This document shows, one piece after another, positions 31,289-41,102 of a stretch of 64,000 nt of DNA. Under the pieces are notes generated by a model. That model worked only from the letters and a program-made list of their open reading frames with translations, was not told the origin of the DNA and did not search any database. The translations under genes and the position numbers were made by a program. This stretch comes from Acidobacteriota bacterium (lineage in GTDB: Bacteria > Acidobacteriota > Thermoanaerobaculia > UBA5066): positions 1-64,000 of the forward strand of contig RHKY01000001.1 in NCBI GenBank assembly GCA_008363385.1. The letters run 5' to 3'. Each line of letters opens with the position of its first letter. Position 1 is the stretch's first letter.

Positions 31289-33724
31289 CTATCCGATCTT
31301 GGTGATCCCGCCGCCGATCGTGACGATGGCGCCCTTCAGCTCCGCCATCGCCGAGCCGGAGACCTCGGCCTTGGCGATCCCGCTCAGCTTCGAGGTGATC
31401 CCGCTGACCGAGCTCTCGCTGTCGGTGACCTTCACCGACCCCGTCGTCGTCTTGATCTCGACGCCGCCGGTGTCCAGCTTCACGCTCCGCGTCGGGAGCG
31501 AGAGCGTGACCGAGGTCTGGTCGATCTTGAGGCTCGACGTCCCGACCTTCAGCTCGATCGAGGTGGCGGCGCTGATCGTGACCTTCCCGCCCGGCATCGC
31601 GCCCGGCAGCGAGACGTCCAGGTTCCCCTTCTCGATCGTGAGCTTGTCGTTCCCGGCGTGGAGGGTGACGGTCCGGTCGTTGGCCACCTCCACGGTCTGG
31701 TTCCCGTGCTGGAGGGCCGAGAGCTCCGGCGACGCCTTCTTGACCGCCTGGGAGCCGACGACGAGCGCGTCGTTGCCGTACTTCAGGTCGACGGTCCGGT
31801 CGTTGAGGATGTAGACGGCCTGGTTGCCCCCCTTGGCGGGCAGCGAATCGGACGCCGATCGAACCGGCGCGTCCGTCTGGGCCGCGGGCGCGCCCTGCCC
31901 CCAGAGGTAGGGCGTGGGCGGGGGCTGGTCGTCCTTCCACGACTGCGGCTTCACGACGATGCCGACGCCGAGGACGTCGCTCCCGAGCTTCACGTTCACG
32001 GTCCGGTTCCGGTGGAGCTCCTGCTCCTGGCTCCCCTCCGGGATCGCCTCGTCGCCGTTCCTCACCCCCACCTGCAGCTTGTCGTTGTTCTTCACGAGCC
32101 GGTGGAAGTCCTTCTGGGACTGGAAGTAGACCTGCTCCTTCCCCTTGCTGTCGTCGAAGAAGAGCTCGTGGAACTCGTGGAGCTTCCCCTGCGGCGTCGT
32201 CTTGGTCTTCAGCCCCGTCCGGCGCTTCGTGTCCGGGAGCCTGTAGGGGGGCATGTTCTGGGCGTTGTAGACCGCCCCGACGACGATCGGCTCGTCCGGG
32301 TCGCCGTCCTCGAACGCGACGAGCACCTCCTGCCCGACGCGGGGGAAGGCGTACGAGCCCCAGCCCGGACCGGCCAGCGCCGTGGCCACGCGCAGCCACG
32401 CGAAGCTCGAGGCGTCCTTCTGCCCCTCGCGGTCCCAGTAGAACTGGACCTTCACCCGCCCGTACTTGTCGACGAAGATCTCCTCGCCCGGCGGGCCGAC
32501 GACGAGGGCCGTCTCGGGGCCGCGGGCCACGGGCCGGGGCGTGACGCGGGCGGGGCGGAACCGGGCCGCGCTCGGCAGGCAGACGAACGCGTTCTCGTAG
32601 CTGAAGTCGTCCCCTCCCGAGCGGAACATCGCGTTGCTGCCGGCGTGCTGCACGCTGGCCACGACCCAGCTGCCGTTGTCCTCGTGGTGCTTCGTCAGGG
32701 TGACCGTGTACCCGGAGGCCAGCTGCCGGAGGTTGCTCCACCCGTCGGCGACGACGGCGCGGGCGTCCTCGCGCTCCATGACGACCTTCGCCCTCTGGGT
32801 GCCGTACGTGAAGATCTTCTGGAGGTTCCCGGACTGGTCGCCCCCGCCCGGCGCGACGCCGTCGTAGGGTTTCACGTGGCCGCCCCGGAAGCCGTACAGC
32901 TCGCGCGCCTCCGGGTTGGCCAGCGCCAGCTTGTGCGTCACCGTGCCGGCCACCACCTGCGGCAGGACGGACTCGACCCTCTCCAGGTCGTTCGTCGGCA
33001 TCTCGAAGCAGCGGTCCCGGAACGTCACCTTCCCGCGGGTGAGCGTCTGGCGCTTCCGCCAGGCCTGGACGCGGTCCTCGTCCCGCGTCCCGCCCACGAG
33101 CGCCTCGTAGATCAGCGTGGCGCCTCCGGGGAGGGGGTCGAAGGCCCCGACGGGGCGGTCCCTCAGGACCATCTTGTGGTCGCCCGCGGAGTGCTCGAAC
33201 GTGTAGAAGATCCCCTCCTCCTCCATCAGCCGGCTGGCGAACGCCAGGTCGCTCTCCCGGTACTGGACGCAGACCTCGCGGGCGTCGTACGTGGCCGTCA
33301 GGCGGGCCTCGTGCGAGATCCCGGCGAGGAGCTGCTCCAGGATCTCGGGGACGCTCAGCTGCTGGAAGACGCGGCTCCGGTGGACGAGGCCGAGGAGGGA
33401 GAGCTTCGGGACGACGCGGACCCGGTACGAGGTGAACGTCTTGTTCTCGGCCTCCAGCGTCTCCCGCGCGCCCGCCTCCATCTCGTAGCAGACGCCGTTC
33501 ACCCACCGTAGGGAGCCGTCCGCGAGGCGGAAGCGGACCGTGACCGCCTGCCCGAGCACCTTGTCGAACTGGACGTTCACCGGGTTCTCGGCCAGGAGGT
33601 CGAGCTGGTAGTCGAACGGCTCGGAGATCCCCTCCGTCCCCCGGAACGAGCGGAGGAGGAGGACGTCCTTGCCGAGCGGGGTGTCCACCGCGAAGACGTG
33701 CTGGTCCTGCGTGTAGCCGGGCAT
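31289..33724 (-). CDS. vgrG: type VI secretion spike protein VgrG
   Basis: TssI/VgrG spike protein of 811 residues. The N-terminal gp27-like part runs to about 400 (TPLGKDVLLLRSFRGTEGISEPFDYQLDLL, SRVFQQLSVPEILEQLL, CVQYRESDLAFASRLMEEEGIFY). The gp5-like OB fold follows (DKYGRVKVQFYWDREG, FPRVGQEVLVAFEDGDPDEPIVVGAVYNAQN), and then a long needle of repeats (VEVANDRTVTLHAGNDKLTIEKG, VKLDTGGVEIKTTTGSVKVTD). It ends at the needle with no effector domain, so any toxin must be carried by another protein. The ATG at 33724 has GAGGAGGG upstream. It is first in the vgrG-DUF6931-PAAR operon; no sheath, baseplate or ClpV gene is in the window. Confidence 0.96.
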   Translation of the reverse strand: MPGYTQDQHVFAVDTPLGKDVLLLRSFRGTEGISEPFDYQLDLLAENPVNVQFDKVLGQAVTVRFRLADGSLRWVNGVCYEMEAGARETLEAENKTFTSYRVRVVPKLSLLGLVHRSRVFQQLSVPEILEQLLAGISHEARLTATYDAREVCVQYRESDLAFASRLMEEEGIFYTFEHSAGDHKMVLRDRPVGAFDPLPGGATLIYEALVGGTRDEDRVQAWRKRQTLTRGKVTFRDRCFEMPTNDLERVESVLPQVVAGTVTHKLALANPEARELYGFRGGHVKPYDGVAPGGGDQSGNLQKIFTYGTQRAKVVMEREDARAVVADGWSNLRQLASGYTVTLTKHHEDNGSWVVASVQHAGSNAMFRSGGDDFSYENAFVCLPSAARFRPARVTPRPVARGPETALVVGPPGEEIFVDKYGRVKVQFYWDREGQKDASSFAWLRVATALAGPGWGSYAFPRVGQEVLVAFEDGDPDEPIVVGAVYNAQNMPPYRLPDTKRRTGLKTKTTPQGKLHEFHELFFDDSKGKEQVYFQSQKDFHRLVKNNDKLQVGVRNGDEAIPEGSQEQELHRNRTVNVKLGSDVLGVGIVVKPQSWKDDQPPPTPYLWGQGAPAAQTDAPVRSASDSLPAKGGNQAVYILNDRTVDLKYGNDALVVGSQAVKKASPELSALQHGNQTVEVANDRTVTLHAGNDKLTIEKGNLDVSLPGAMPGGKVTISAATSIELKVGTSSLKIDQTSVTLSLPTRSVKLDTGGVEIKTTTGSVKVTDSESSVSGITSKLSGIAKAEVSGSAMAELKGAIVTIGGGITKIG

Positions 33725-33882
33725 GCGACCGTCCCTCCTCGATTCCCCGGGGCGGGCTCGGATGAGCTGGCGGCGAGATTACCGCGACGCCGACGCGGCC
33801 GCGACGGCCCGCGGCACGGCCTATGATCCCGCCCCGGGGCCTCCGGCCGGTCCGATCCGGACCGGGGGCGCTGGAGGGGACG

Positions 33883-35421
33883 ATGACCGAGGAGCTTCGG
33901 GCCGGCGGCCGTCTCGTGGACGTCTCCGCCGGACGGCCGCGGGGGCCGGTGCAGACGCGGGACGAGGCCGAGGAGCGGGCCTTCCTGGCGCGGGTCCGCG
34001 AGGGAGTGGTCGGCGCCCGGGCGGCGATCCCGACGCCCTTCGGGCCGAGGCCGCTGCGCTACTTCGACTTCATCGCCTCGGGACGGTTCCACCGCGACGT
34101 GGAGGACGAGCTGAACGAGCGGGTCCTCCCGTTCATGGCCAACACCCACACCGAGAGCAACCACACCGGGCGGCTGATGACCGAGTACTACGAGAAGGCG
34201 TTCCGGCGGATCGGGGCGCACGTGAACGCCTCGCCCGAGGACGTCGTCCTGCCGGTGGGGTCGGGCTCGACGGCGGCCATCAACCGGCTCATCGGGGTGC
34301 TCGGCCTGCGGCTGCCGGACCAGCTGGACGCACGGTACCGCCTTTCGCGCCACGTGCCGAAGGACGCGCGCCCGGTCATCTTCCGGTCGCTGATGGAGCA
34401 CCACTCCAACGACATCGCCTGGCGCGAGACGGTCGGCGACAGCGTCTACGTCGAGTTCGACCCCGACGGTCGGATCAGCCCCCAGCACCTCGACGAGCAG
34501 CTCTCCCGGTACCGGGACCGGAGCTGGAAGATCGGGACGTTCAGCGCCGCCTCGAACGTCACTGGGATCCTGAACGACGTCCACGCGCTGGCCCGCGTCC
34601 TCCACGCGCACGGGGCGGCCGCCTTCTTCGACTACGCCGCCGCGGGGCCGTACGTGCCCGTCGACATGCACCCCGCGGGCGGCCCCGAGGCCTCGCTCGA
34701 CGCCGTCTTCTTCTCGGTCCACAAGTTCCTGGGAGGGCCGCGCTGCCCCGGCCTCCTCGTGGCGAACCGGCGGCTCTTCACGAACCGCGTCCCGGCCGAG
34801 CCCGGGGGCGGGACGGTCCTCTACACCTCCCCGTGGAACCACCGGTACCTCTCCTCCGTCGAGCACCGCGAGACCGGGGGGACGCCGCCGATCGTCGGGT
34901 CGATCCAGGCGGGCCTGGCGTTCGACCTGAAGGCGGCGCTCGGCGCCGAGCGGATCGAGAGGATCGAGCAGGAGTACCTCTCGCGGGCGCTCGCGGCGTG
35001 GAAGGGGGCGCCGGGCCTGTCGATCCTCGGCAACACGCAGACGCGGAGGCTGGGCGTCCTGTCGGTCATCTTCCGCGACCTCCACCACAACCTGGCCGCG
35101 GCCCTCCTGAACGACCTGTTCGGGGTGCAGGTGCGCGCCGGGTGCATGTGCGCCGGGCCCTACGGGCACACCCTCCTCGACATCGACGAGTGGCACTCCG
35201 CGCGGATCCGCCACCGCCTCGACGAGGGGCACATCGGCGAGAAGCCGGGCTGGGTGCGGATCAGCTTCTCGCCCACTGTGACGGAGGAGGAGTTCCAGGT
35301 CCTCCTGGAAGCGGTCGACTACGTGAGGACGCGCGGGCACGAGCACCTCGGCGAGTACGAGCTGCGCGACGAGACCGGCGAGTGGGTCCGCCGCTCGCCG
35401 GCCCCGGCCGGGGCGCGTTGA
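33883..35421 (+). CDS. PLP-dependent aminotransferase class V / cysteine-desulfurase-like enzyme
   Basis: Fold-type I PLP enzyme of 512 residues. Key residues are visible: a substrate/cofactor block [10 protein letters not shown] near 171-180, the PLP-ring Asp D250 ([10 protein letters not shown]), the Schiff-base lysine K281 in SVHKFLGG, and a late R-A-G-C-M-C-A-G block that resembles the catalytic Cys loop of SufS-type desulfurases. It is longer than a typical SufS (about 410). It may be a desulfurase or lyase, but the substrate is unknown. The start is fixed by GGAGGGG seven bases before the ATG. It is the first gene of a long plus-strand run to 40807 and divergent from vgrG. Confidence 0.9.
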   Translation: MTEELRAGGRLVDVSAGRPRGPVQTRDEAEERAFLARVREGVVGARAAIPTPFGPRPLRYFDFIASGRFHRDVEDELNERVLPFMANTHTESNHTGRLMTEYYEKAFRRIGAHVNASPEDVVLPVGSGSTAAINRLIGVLGLRLPDQLDARYRLSRHVPKDARPVIFRSLMEHHSNDIAWRETVGDSVYVEFDPDGRISPQHLDEQLSRYRDRSWKIGTFSAASNVTGILNDVHALARVLHAHGAAAFFDYAAAGPYVPVDMHPAGGPEASLDAVFFSVHKFLGGPRCPGLLVANRRLFTNRVPAEPGGGTVLYTSPWNHRYLSSVEHRETGGTPPIVGSIQAGLAFDLKAALGAERIERIEQEYLSRALAAWKGAPGLSILGNTQTRRLGVLSVIFRDLHHNLAAALLNDLFGVQVRAGCMCAGPYGHTLLDIDEWHSARIRHRLDEGHIGEKPGWVRISFSPTVTEEEFQVLLEAVDYVRTRGHEHLGEYELRDETGEWVRRSPAPAGAR

Positions 35422-36020
35422 GGGCCGGGCGGGCGGCGCTCGCCGTCGTGGCGGCAGCGGCCGGCGGGACGACGGTGGCGGGCGCGCGCTACCCCGACTC
35501 GGTCGAGCGGACCTTCACGTTCCGGGGCGGGGCGGCGCGCGAGGTCGCCTCCCTCCTCGGCCTGACGCCCGCCGCGCCCGTCGTCGAGTGGCGGCTGGGC
35601 CCGAACGACGAGTGGGCGGCGCTGCTGCGCGAGAAGCCGGACCCCTACGCCGACGGTCCCCGCCCGACGCCGCCGCCCCGCCACGTCCGCGCCGTCCTCG
35701 CGGGCGCCTCCGGCGAGACGGTCACCCTCGCCGGCAGCTGGCTCGACACGACGACCGGCTCGTCCCCCCGGAGCCCGCGGTACCAGGCCAGCTCGCCCTT
35801 CGTCGCCGACGGGGAGGAGGGGCCGTGGGCGGACCTCGCCCGCCGCCTCCTCCCGGAGGGCGCGGGGACGGCCGAGCCCGGGCCCGGCTCCGCGCCGCTC
35901 GCCGGGCGGGAGGTGCGCGAAGACGGCCGGGTCGTCTTCGAGGTGCGCGTCTTCCGCTTCCGCGACGGCGCCACCGGCCGCGCCGGCTTCCTCGTCTTCC
36001 TCGGCGCCGGGCCGCGCTGA
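35418..36020 (+). CDS. exported hypothetical protein
   Basis: About 200 residues; I do not recognise a family. The TTG at 35418 overlaps the stop of the PLP enzyme (TTGA) and begins a short hydrophobic leader ([19 protein letters not shown]), so it is probably secreted and translationally coupled. The mature part has [30 protein letters not shown] and a C-terminal beta-rich stretch [25 protein letters not shown] start within the leader (GTG codons) is also possible. Confidence 0.65.
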   Translation: MRAGRAALAVVAAAAGGTTVAGARYPDSVERTFTFRGGAAREVASLLGLTPAAPVVEWRLGPNDEWAALLREKPDPYADGPRPTPPPRHVRAVLAGASGETVTLAGSWLDTTTGSSPRSPRYQASSPFVADGEEGPWADLARRLLPEGAGTAEPGPGSAPLAGREVREDGRVVFEVRVFRFRDGATGRAGFLVFLGAGPR

Positions 36021-36109
36021 GCGCCGCCGCCCGAGCAGCGCTTCCGCCGGGTGCCCCGAACGGAGAGAATGGGCGCCGCCCGGCAGGCGCCGAGGAGGGG
36101 GAGCGTCGG

Positions 36110-37660
36110 ATGACGATCGACGAGAAGCTGCAGGAGCTGCGCGCCAAGGAGGCGGAGGCCCGCCTCCTGGGCGGGGCCAAGCGGGTCGAAGCGCAGCACC
36201 AGAAGGGGAAGCTGACGGCCGAGGAGCGGATCCAGGTGCTCCTGGACGCCGGGTCGTTCCACGAGCTGGACCTCCTGAAGACGCACCGCTGCGACGCCTT
36301 CGGCCTCGGCGAGCAGAAGGTCCTCCGCGACGGCGTGATCACGGGCTGGGGGACCGTCGACGGGCGGCTCGTCTACGTCTTCTCGCAGGACTTCACGACG
36401 TTCGGCGGCTCGCTCTCGGAGACGCACGCCGAGAAGATCTGCAAGGTCATGGACCTGGCGGTGGAGAACGGCGCCCCGGTGATCGGCCTGAACGACTCGG
36501 GCGGGGCGCGGATCCAGGAGGGGGTCGAGAGCCTCGGCGGGTACGCCGAGATCTTCTACCGGAACACCGTGGCCTCGGGCGTCGTCCCGCAGGTCTCCGT
36601 CATCATGGGTCCCTGCGCCGGGGGGGCCGTCTACTCGCCCGCCATCACCGACTTCATCTTCATGGTCGAGCGGTCGAGCTACATGTTCATCACCGGCCCG
36701 AACGTCATCAAGACGGTCACCCAGGAGGAGGTGACGTTCGACGAGCTGGGGGGCGCCGCGGTCCACTGCGGCCGCTCGGGCGTGGCGCACGCCGCCTTCC
36801 CGAACGACGTCTCGGCGCTGGAGGGGGTGCGCAAGCTCCTCTCCTTCCTCCCGCTGAACAACCTCGAGGACCCGCCGGTGAGGCCCGCGACCGACCCGCC
36901 CGACCGGAGGGACGAGGAGCTCCTCCACGTCGTCCCGACCGACCCGAACAAGCCGTACGACATCCGCGAGGTGATCCGGCGCGTCGTGGACGACGGGGAC
37001 CTCTTCGAGATCCAGCCCGACTACGCCGCCAACATCGTCGTCGGGTTCGCGCGGGTGGGCGGGCGGCCGGTGGGGATCGTCGCCAACCAGCCGGCGGTCC
37101 TCGCGGGGGTCCTCGACATCGACTCGTCGCTGAAGGCGGGGCGGTTCGTCCGCTTCTGCGACGCCTTCAACGTCCCGCTCCTGACCTTCGTCGACGTCCC
37201 GGGGTTCCTCCCGGGGACGCACCAGGAGTTCGGCGGCCTGATCAAGCACGGGGCCAAGCTCCTCTACGCCTACTGCGAGGCGACCGTCCCGCGGGTCACC
37301 GTCATCACCCGCAAGGCCTACGGCGGCGCCTACGACGTGATGAGCAGCAAGCACATTCGCGGCGACCTGAACTACGCCTTCCCGACGGCCGAGATCGCCG
37401 TCATGGGGCCGCAGGGGGCGGCCGAGATCATCTTCAAGGGCGAGATCGCGAAGGCCGAGGACCCGGTCGCCATGCTGAGGCAGAAGACCGAGGAGTTCCG
37501 CGAGCGCTTCGCCAACCCGTACATCGCCGCCTCGCGGGGGTACGTGGACGCCGTGATCGACCCGCGGGAGACGCGCCCGCAGGTGATCGCGGCGTTCGAG
37601 ATGCTGAAGAACAAGCGGAAGAAGGGGCCGTCGCGCAAGCACGGCAACATTCCGTTGTGA
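36110..37660 (+). CDS. acyl-CoA carboxylase carboxyltransferase (beta) subunit
   Basis: Carboxyltransferase of 516 residues that moves CO2 from biotin to an acyl-CoA, most like propionyl-CoA carboxylase beta. Visible signatures are [61 protein letters not shown] (first oxyanion site), [43 protein letters not shown], and [16 protein letters not shown] (second oxyanion site). Length and order are standard. The ATG at 36110 is preceded by GGAGGGGGAG. It forms an operon with the biotin carboxylase and carrier genes; propionyl- versus acetyl- or methylcrotonyl-CoA specificity cannot be fixed by eye. Confidence 0.95.
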   Translation: MTIDEKLQELRAKEAEARLLGGAKRVEAQHQKGKLTAEERIQVLLDAGSFHELDLLKTHRCDAFGLGEQKVLRDGVITGWGTVDGRLVYVFSQDFTTFGGSLSETHAEKICKVMDLAVENGAPVIGLNDSGGARIQEGVESLGGYAEIFYRNTVASGVVPQVSVIMGPCAGGAVYSPAITDFIFMVERSSYMFITGPNVIKTVTQEEVTFDELGGAAVHCGRSGVAHAAFPNDVSALEGVRKLLSFLPLNNLEDPPVRPATDPPDRRDEELLHVVPTDPNKPYDIREVIRRVVDDGDLFEIQPDYAANIVVGFARVGGRPVGIVANQPAVLAGVLDIDSSLKAGRFVRFCDAFNVPLLTFVDVPGFLPGTHQEFGGLIKHGAKLLYAYCEATVPRVTVITRKAYGGAYDVMSSKHIRGDLNYAFPTAEIAVMGPQGAAEIIFKGEIAKAEDPVAMLRQKTEEFRERFANPYIAASRGYVDAVIDPRETRPQVIAAFEMLKNKRKKGPSRKHGNIPL

Positions 37661-37687
37661 GGGGGAACCCGAGGGCCGGGTTCCCCC
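37661..37687 (+). terminator. intercistronic hairpin after the carboxyltransferase gene
   Basis: Perfect 10-bp stem (GGGGGAACCC at 37661-37670, GGGTTCCCCC at 37678-37687, seven-base loop) starting right at the stop codon. There is no T tract, so partial termination or mRNA stabilisation between operon genes is more likely than full termination. Confidence 0.45.
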
Positions 37688-37733
37688 TCCCCCCTCCGCG
37701 CCCGGGGGAGGGAGTCCGGGGAGAGCCGACGAC

Positions 37734-39278
37734 ATGAGCGACAAGAAGGCCCGGCCGTTCCGGAAGGTGCTGGTCGCCAACCGCGGGGAGATCGCGATCC
37801 GGATCCTGCGCGCCTGCCAGGAGGTGGGGCTGAAGACCGTCGCCGTCTACTCCGAGGCGGACCGCGAGTCCCTCCACCTCGAGCACTGCGACGAGGCCTA
37901 CTGCGTCGGCCCGCCGCCCGCGGCCCAGAGCTACCTCGACATCCCGAAGATCCTCGACGTGGCCCGCCGCTCCGGCGTCGGCGCCATCCACCCCGGCTAC
38001 GGCTTCCTCTCCGAGCGCGAGGCGTTCGCCCGGGCGGTCGAGGACGCGGGCTTCGTCTTCGTCGGCCCCCAGCCGGAGGTGATCGAGGCGATGGGGGAGA
38101 AGGTCTCCGCGCGCAGGCTGATGAAGTCGTTCGGCGTCCCGACGATCCCCGGGAGCGAGGGCTCGGTCCCGACCGCCGCGGAGGCGCGCGAGCTCGCCGC
38201 CTCGTTCGGCTTCCCGGTCCTCCTGAAGGCCGCGGGCGGGGGCGGCGGCAAGGGGATGCGGATCGTCCACCGGGAGGAGGACGTCGAGGAGGCCTACCGG
38301 CAGGCTCAGGCCGAGGCGACGAAGGCGTTCGGCAACCCGGACGTCTTCCTGGAGAAGTACGTCTCGCCCGCCCGGCACATCGAGATCCAGGTGCTGGGGG
38401 ACACGCACGGGAACTTCGTCCACCTGGGCGAGCGCGAGTGCTCGGTCCAGCGGCGGTTCCAGAAGCTGGTCGAGGAGACCCCCTCGCCGTTCGTCGACGC
38501 CGAGATGCGGCGGAGGATGGGGGAGACCGCCGTCCACGCCGCCCGGGCCCTCGGCTACCGCAACGCCGGGACGTTCGAGTTCGTCGCCGACGCGGACCGG
38601 AACTTCTACTTCCTCGAGGTGAACACGCGCCTGCAGGTCGAGCACCCCGTGACCGAGCTCGTCTCGGGGATCGACATCGTCAAGGAGCAGCTCCGGATCG
38701 CCATGGGCGAGCCGATGAGCCCGGCGGCCCTCGCCTACGGCGCCGACCCGCGCCCGCACGGGCACGCCATCGAGTGCCGGATCAACGCCGAGAGCCCGCG
38801 CGCCAACTTCGCCCCCGCGACGGGCCGGATCCACTTCCTGAGGCTCCCGGACGGTCCCGGCATCCGCGTCGACCGGTCGATGAGGCCCGGGAGCGAGATC
38901 TCGATGTGGTACGACCCGATGATCGCCAAGCTCATCGTCTGGGCCGTCACGCGGGACGAGGCGCTCGCCCGGATGCGACGGGCGCTCGACGAGTTCGAGA
39001 TCCTGGGCGTCGACACGACGCTGGAGTTCCACCGCTGGCTCCTGGACCACCCGATGTTCGCGAGCAACGACGTCCACACGAAGTTCGTCGAGGAGCACTT
39101 CGGCCCGGACCGCCTGCAGGAGCGGTCGGACCCGGAGCTGATGGCCGTCGCCGCGGCGCTCCTCTACCACTTCGAGGGGCGGCGGACGTCGCCGGCCGGG
39201 GCGACGGCAGCCGCCGCAGGAGGCCCGGGGAGCCGCTGGCGCGCCGTCGGCCTCCACGAGGCGGCCGGGAGGCCCTGA
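37734..39278 (+). CDS. acyl-CoA carboxylase biotin carboxylase subunit
   Basis: ATP-dependent biotin carboxylase of 514 residues. The N-terminal domain starts KVLVANRGEIAIRILRAC; the ATP-grasp glycine loop AGGGGGKGMR lies at 167-176; catalytic and metal-binding stretches include HIEIQVLGD, ERECSVQRRFQKLVEE, FYFLEVNTRLQVEHPVTE and IECRINAE. It lacks a fused carrier domain; the carrier is the next gene, two bases downstream. The last 30 residues are a low-complexity Ala/Gly tail. Position and content identify a three-subunit acyl-CoA carboxylase. Confidence 0.96.
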   Translation: MSDKKARPFRKVLVANRGEIAIRILRACQEVGLKTVAVYSEADRESLHLEHCDEAYCVGPPPAAQSYLDIPKILDVARRSGVGAIHPGYGFLSEREAFARAVEDAGFVFVGPQPEVIEAMGEKVSARRLMKSFGVPTIPGSEGSVPTAAEARELAASFGFPVLLKAAGGGGGKGMRIVHREEDVEEAYRQAQAEATKAFGNPDVFLEKYVSPARHIEIQVLGDTHGNFVHLGERECSVQRRFQKLVEETPSPFVDAEMRRRMGETAVHAARALGYRNAGTFEFVADADRNFYFLEVNTRLQVEHPVTELVSGIDIVKEQLRIAMGEPMSPAALAYGADPRPHGHAIECRINAESPRANFAPATGRIHFLRLPDGPGIRVDRSMRPGSEISMWYDPMIAKLIVWAVTRDEALARMRRALDEFEILGVDTTLEFHRWLLDHPMFASNDVHTKFVEEHFGPDRLQERSDPELMAVAAALLYHFEGRRTSPAGATAAAAGGPGSRWRAVGLHEAAGRP

Positions 39279-39279
39279 G

Positions 39280-39801
39280 ATGGACGAGACGCGCTACTTC
39301 GTCACGGTCAAGGGGAGGAGCTACCCGGTCACCGTCCGCGAGGGGGAGGGGCGGCTCGAGGTCGCCATCGACGGCAAGTCGCTCGGCGTCGACCTCCGGA
39401 AGGTGCGCGGCACGCCGCTCTGGTCCCTCCTGATCGAGAACACCCCCCACAAGGCCGTCCTGGTGAAGGACGGCGACCGCTGGTTCCTCGACCTGGACGG
39501 CGTCGCCGAGCACCTGACGATCGGCACGGACCGGGACCGGATCCTCGCGCAGTTCGCGCCGAAGGAGGGGAAGAAGGAAGGGGCCGCCGTCGTCGCCTCG
39601 CCGATGCCGGGCCTCGTCACCGCGGTGAAGGTGAAGGAAGGGGACACCGTCTCGGCGGGGCAGAGCGTCGCCACGGTCGAGGCGATGAAGATGGAGAACG
39701 AGTTCAAGGCCCACGAGTCGGGCGTCGTCGTGAAGGTGCACGTGCAGCCGGGCGCCTCCGTCACGAAGGGGGCGCCGCTCGTCACGATCCGGCTCGGCTG
39801 A
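39280..39801 (+). CDS. biotin carboxyl carrier protein of acyl-CoA carboxylase
   Basis: Carrier protein of 173 residues. The biotinyl domain occupies about 98-173 (ASPMPGLVTAVKVKEGDTVSAGQSVATVEAMKMENE), with biotinylation lysine K137 in E-A-M-K-M. The N-terminal 95 residues (FVTVKGRSYPVTVREGEGRLEVAIDG, WFLDLDGVAEHL) probably form the domain that docks to the other subunits, as in propionyl-CoA carboxylase alpha BT domains. The start follows the biotin carboxylase stop by one base. Confidence 0.95.
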   Translation: MDETRYFVTVKGRSYPVTVREGEGRLEVAIDGKSLGVDLRKVRGTPLWSLLIENTPHKAVLVKDGDRWFLDLDGVAEHLTIGTDRDRILAQFAPKEGKKEGAAVVASPMPGLVTAVKVKEGDTVSAGQSVATVEAMKMENEFKAHESGVVVKVHVQPGASVTKGAPLVTIRLG

Positions 39802-39837
39802 CGGGCCGCGGCGGCCCGGGCCGCCGGGAGGAGACCG

Positions 39838-40320
39838 ATGGGAGTCGACGAGGCGGTGATCACGCGGGTGGTGATGCTCCTGGGGGGGCAGCGCGAGGCG
39901 GTCCTCGCCGAGGCCGGACGGCTCCTCCAGTGCTCGCACCTGACGAGCTACGAGAAGGCCGGGCCCAGGGTGACGGCCGAGCGCCTCGAGCACCTCTACG
40001 ACCTCGTCATCTCGGCCGTCCACGACCGGAAGCTGGACGGCGTCGTCGCGCACGCCGAGGAGGTGGCCCGCGAGCGGTACGCCGCCGGCTACGACCTCTC
40101 CGAGGTGCAGCGGGCCTACAACGTCCTGGAGGAGGCGATCTGGAACCGCCTCCTCGCCTCGGTCGCCCCGGAGCAGATGGCCACGGCGCTCGGCCTCGTC
40201 TCGACGGTCCTCGGGGCCGGCAAGGACCGGCTCGCCCAGGAGTACGTCTCTCTGGCGTCGCAGACGAAGGCGCCGTCGCTCGACCTCTCGGCGCTCTTCT
40301 CGGGGCCCCAGAGGTTCTGA
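39838..40320 (+). CDS. RsbRD N-terminal-like domain protein
   Basis: Helical protein of 160 residues (SYEKAGPRVTAERLEHLYDLVISAV, HAEEVARERYAAGYDLSEVQRAYNVLEEAIWNRL), which matches what I know of the RsbRD_N (non-heme globin-like) domain found at the N-terminus of stressosome proteins and some kinases. It is not fused here to STAS or kinase parts. The start has GGGAGGAG before the ATG. It follows the carboxylase genes by 36 bases and probably belongs to the same transcript; a link to their control is inference. Confidence 0.75.
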   Translation: MGVDEAVITRVVMLLGGQREAVLAEAGRLLQCSHLTSYEKAGPRVTAERLEHLYDLVISAVHDRKLDGVVAHAEEVARERYAAGYDLSEVQRAYNVLEEAIWNRLLASVAPEQMATALGLVSTVLGAGKDRLAQEYVSLASQTKAPSLDLSALFSGPQRF

Positions 40321-40330
40321 GGGGGCGGCC

Positions 40331-40807
40331 GTGGCGTGGGGGCTCCTCGACCTCGCGGGGCTGATCGAGAGGCCGATCCGCTCGGAGGACGCGCGCGCCG
40401 TTCTCGGCGACGTGGAGTTCACGAAGTACCGGCAGGACTTCGGGCACAAGGACCCCGCCGCGACGAGCTACTTCTACGCCGTGCCGGCCGAGGGGTTCGA
40501 GCTCTGCTGCGACCCGCACGGCACGGTGAAGCTGGTCTACGTCTACGGGGTCGAGGCCAAGCGGGGCTTCTTCCCGTTCCGCGGGCCGCTCTGGCCGGGG
40601 GTGACGCTGGCGTCGCGCCGGGACGAGGTCCGCGCCGTCCTCGGCGAGCCGGCCAAGAGCGGCCCCGAGCAGCTCGTCCCGAAGCTGGGGAAGCTCGGCC
40701 CCTGGGACCGCTGGGACGGTCCCACCGTCTCGATCCACGTCCAGTACCGCGCCGGAGGCGCCGGCATCGCGGTCGTCACCGCGATGACCCCCGACGCCGT
40801 CCCCTAA
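40331..40807 (+). CDS. hypothetical cytoplasmic protein
   Basis: Protein of 158 residues with no family I can name. It has no signal or membrane segment. Notable stretches are YFYAVPAEGFELCCDPHG, VYVYGVEAKRGFFPFRGPLWPGV and VRAVLGEPAKSG; the layout (a short block followed by LWPGVTL and EVRAVLGEP) is seen in small proteins of the immunity-like or DUF type, but I cannot assign one. The GTG start at 40331 is ten bases after the RsbRD_N-like gene. Its TAA stop directly abuts the left inverted repeat of the island at 40809, so the insertion lies exactly behind this gene. Confidence 0.75.
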   Translation: MAWGLLDLAGLIERPIRSEDARAVLGDVEFTKYRQDFGHKDPAATSYFYAVPAEGFELCCDPHGTVKLVYVYGVEAKRGFFPFRGPLWPGVTLASRRDEVRAVLGEPAKSGPEQLVPKLGKLGPWDRWDGPTVSIHVQYRAGGAGIAVVTAMTPDAVP

Positions 40808-40808
40808 C

Positions 40809-40830
40809 GGGGTCAGGGCTTAAGTATAAA
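40809..40830 (+). repeat. left inverted repeat of the island
   Basis: GGGGTCAGGGCTTAA followed by GT and ATAAA; inverted relative to 42676-42697. It begins two bases after the stop of the gene at 40331-40807. Confidence 0.8.
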
Positions 40831-41102
40831 GGATGCGAGTACCTGGCAAGGTCTGCGCCTCGCCGCGCGCCCCCGTCAGCCGCCCTCTCGCGCCCCGGCT
40901 CAGGGCGACGCCTCCAGCCGCGCGACCCGCCGGAGGAGCGACGCGTCCTCGCTCGGTAGTTGCTCCCCCTGACCCCCTTTCCCCCTGACCCTGTGCCCTC
41001 TGTGCCCTTCTCTCCTCGAGCCTCTTCCCCAGCTGGCTCTGACACCATGGGTTCCTGGGTTCGGGCTGTCATGGGTTGGGGCCATACGATGTCTGTGCGG
41101 CA

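Noticed and set aside
31289-33724. Evolved VgrG with a toxin domain
   Set aside because: The protein ends within the needle repeats; no extra domain follows.
40831-41102. Small minus-strand gene in the left part of the island
   Set aside because: Only unsupported frames with arginine-rich composition; a C-terminal-looking stretch (DASLLRRVARLEASP) is too short to assign.
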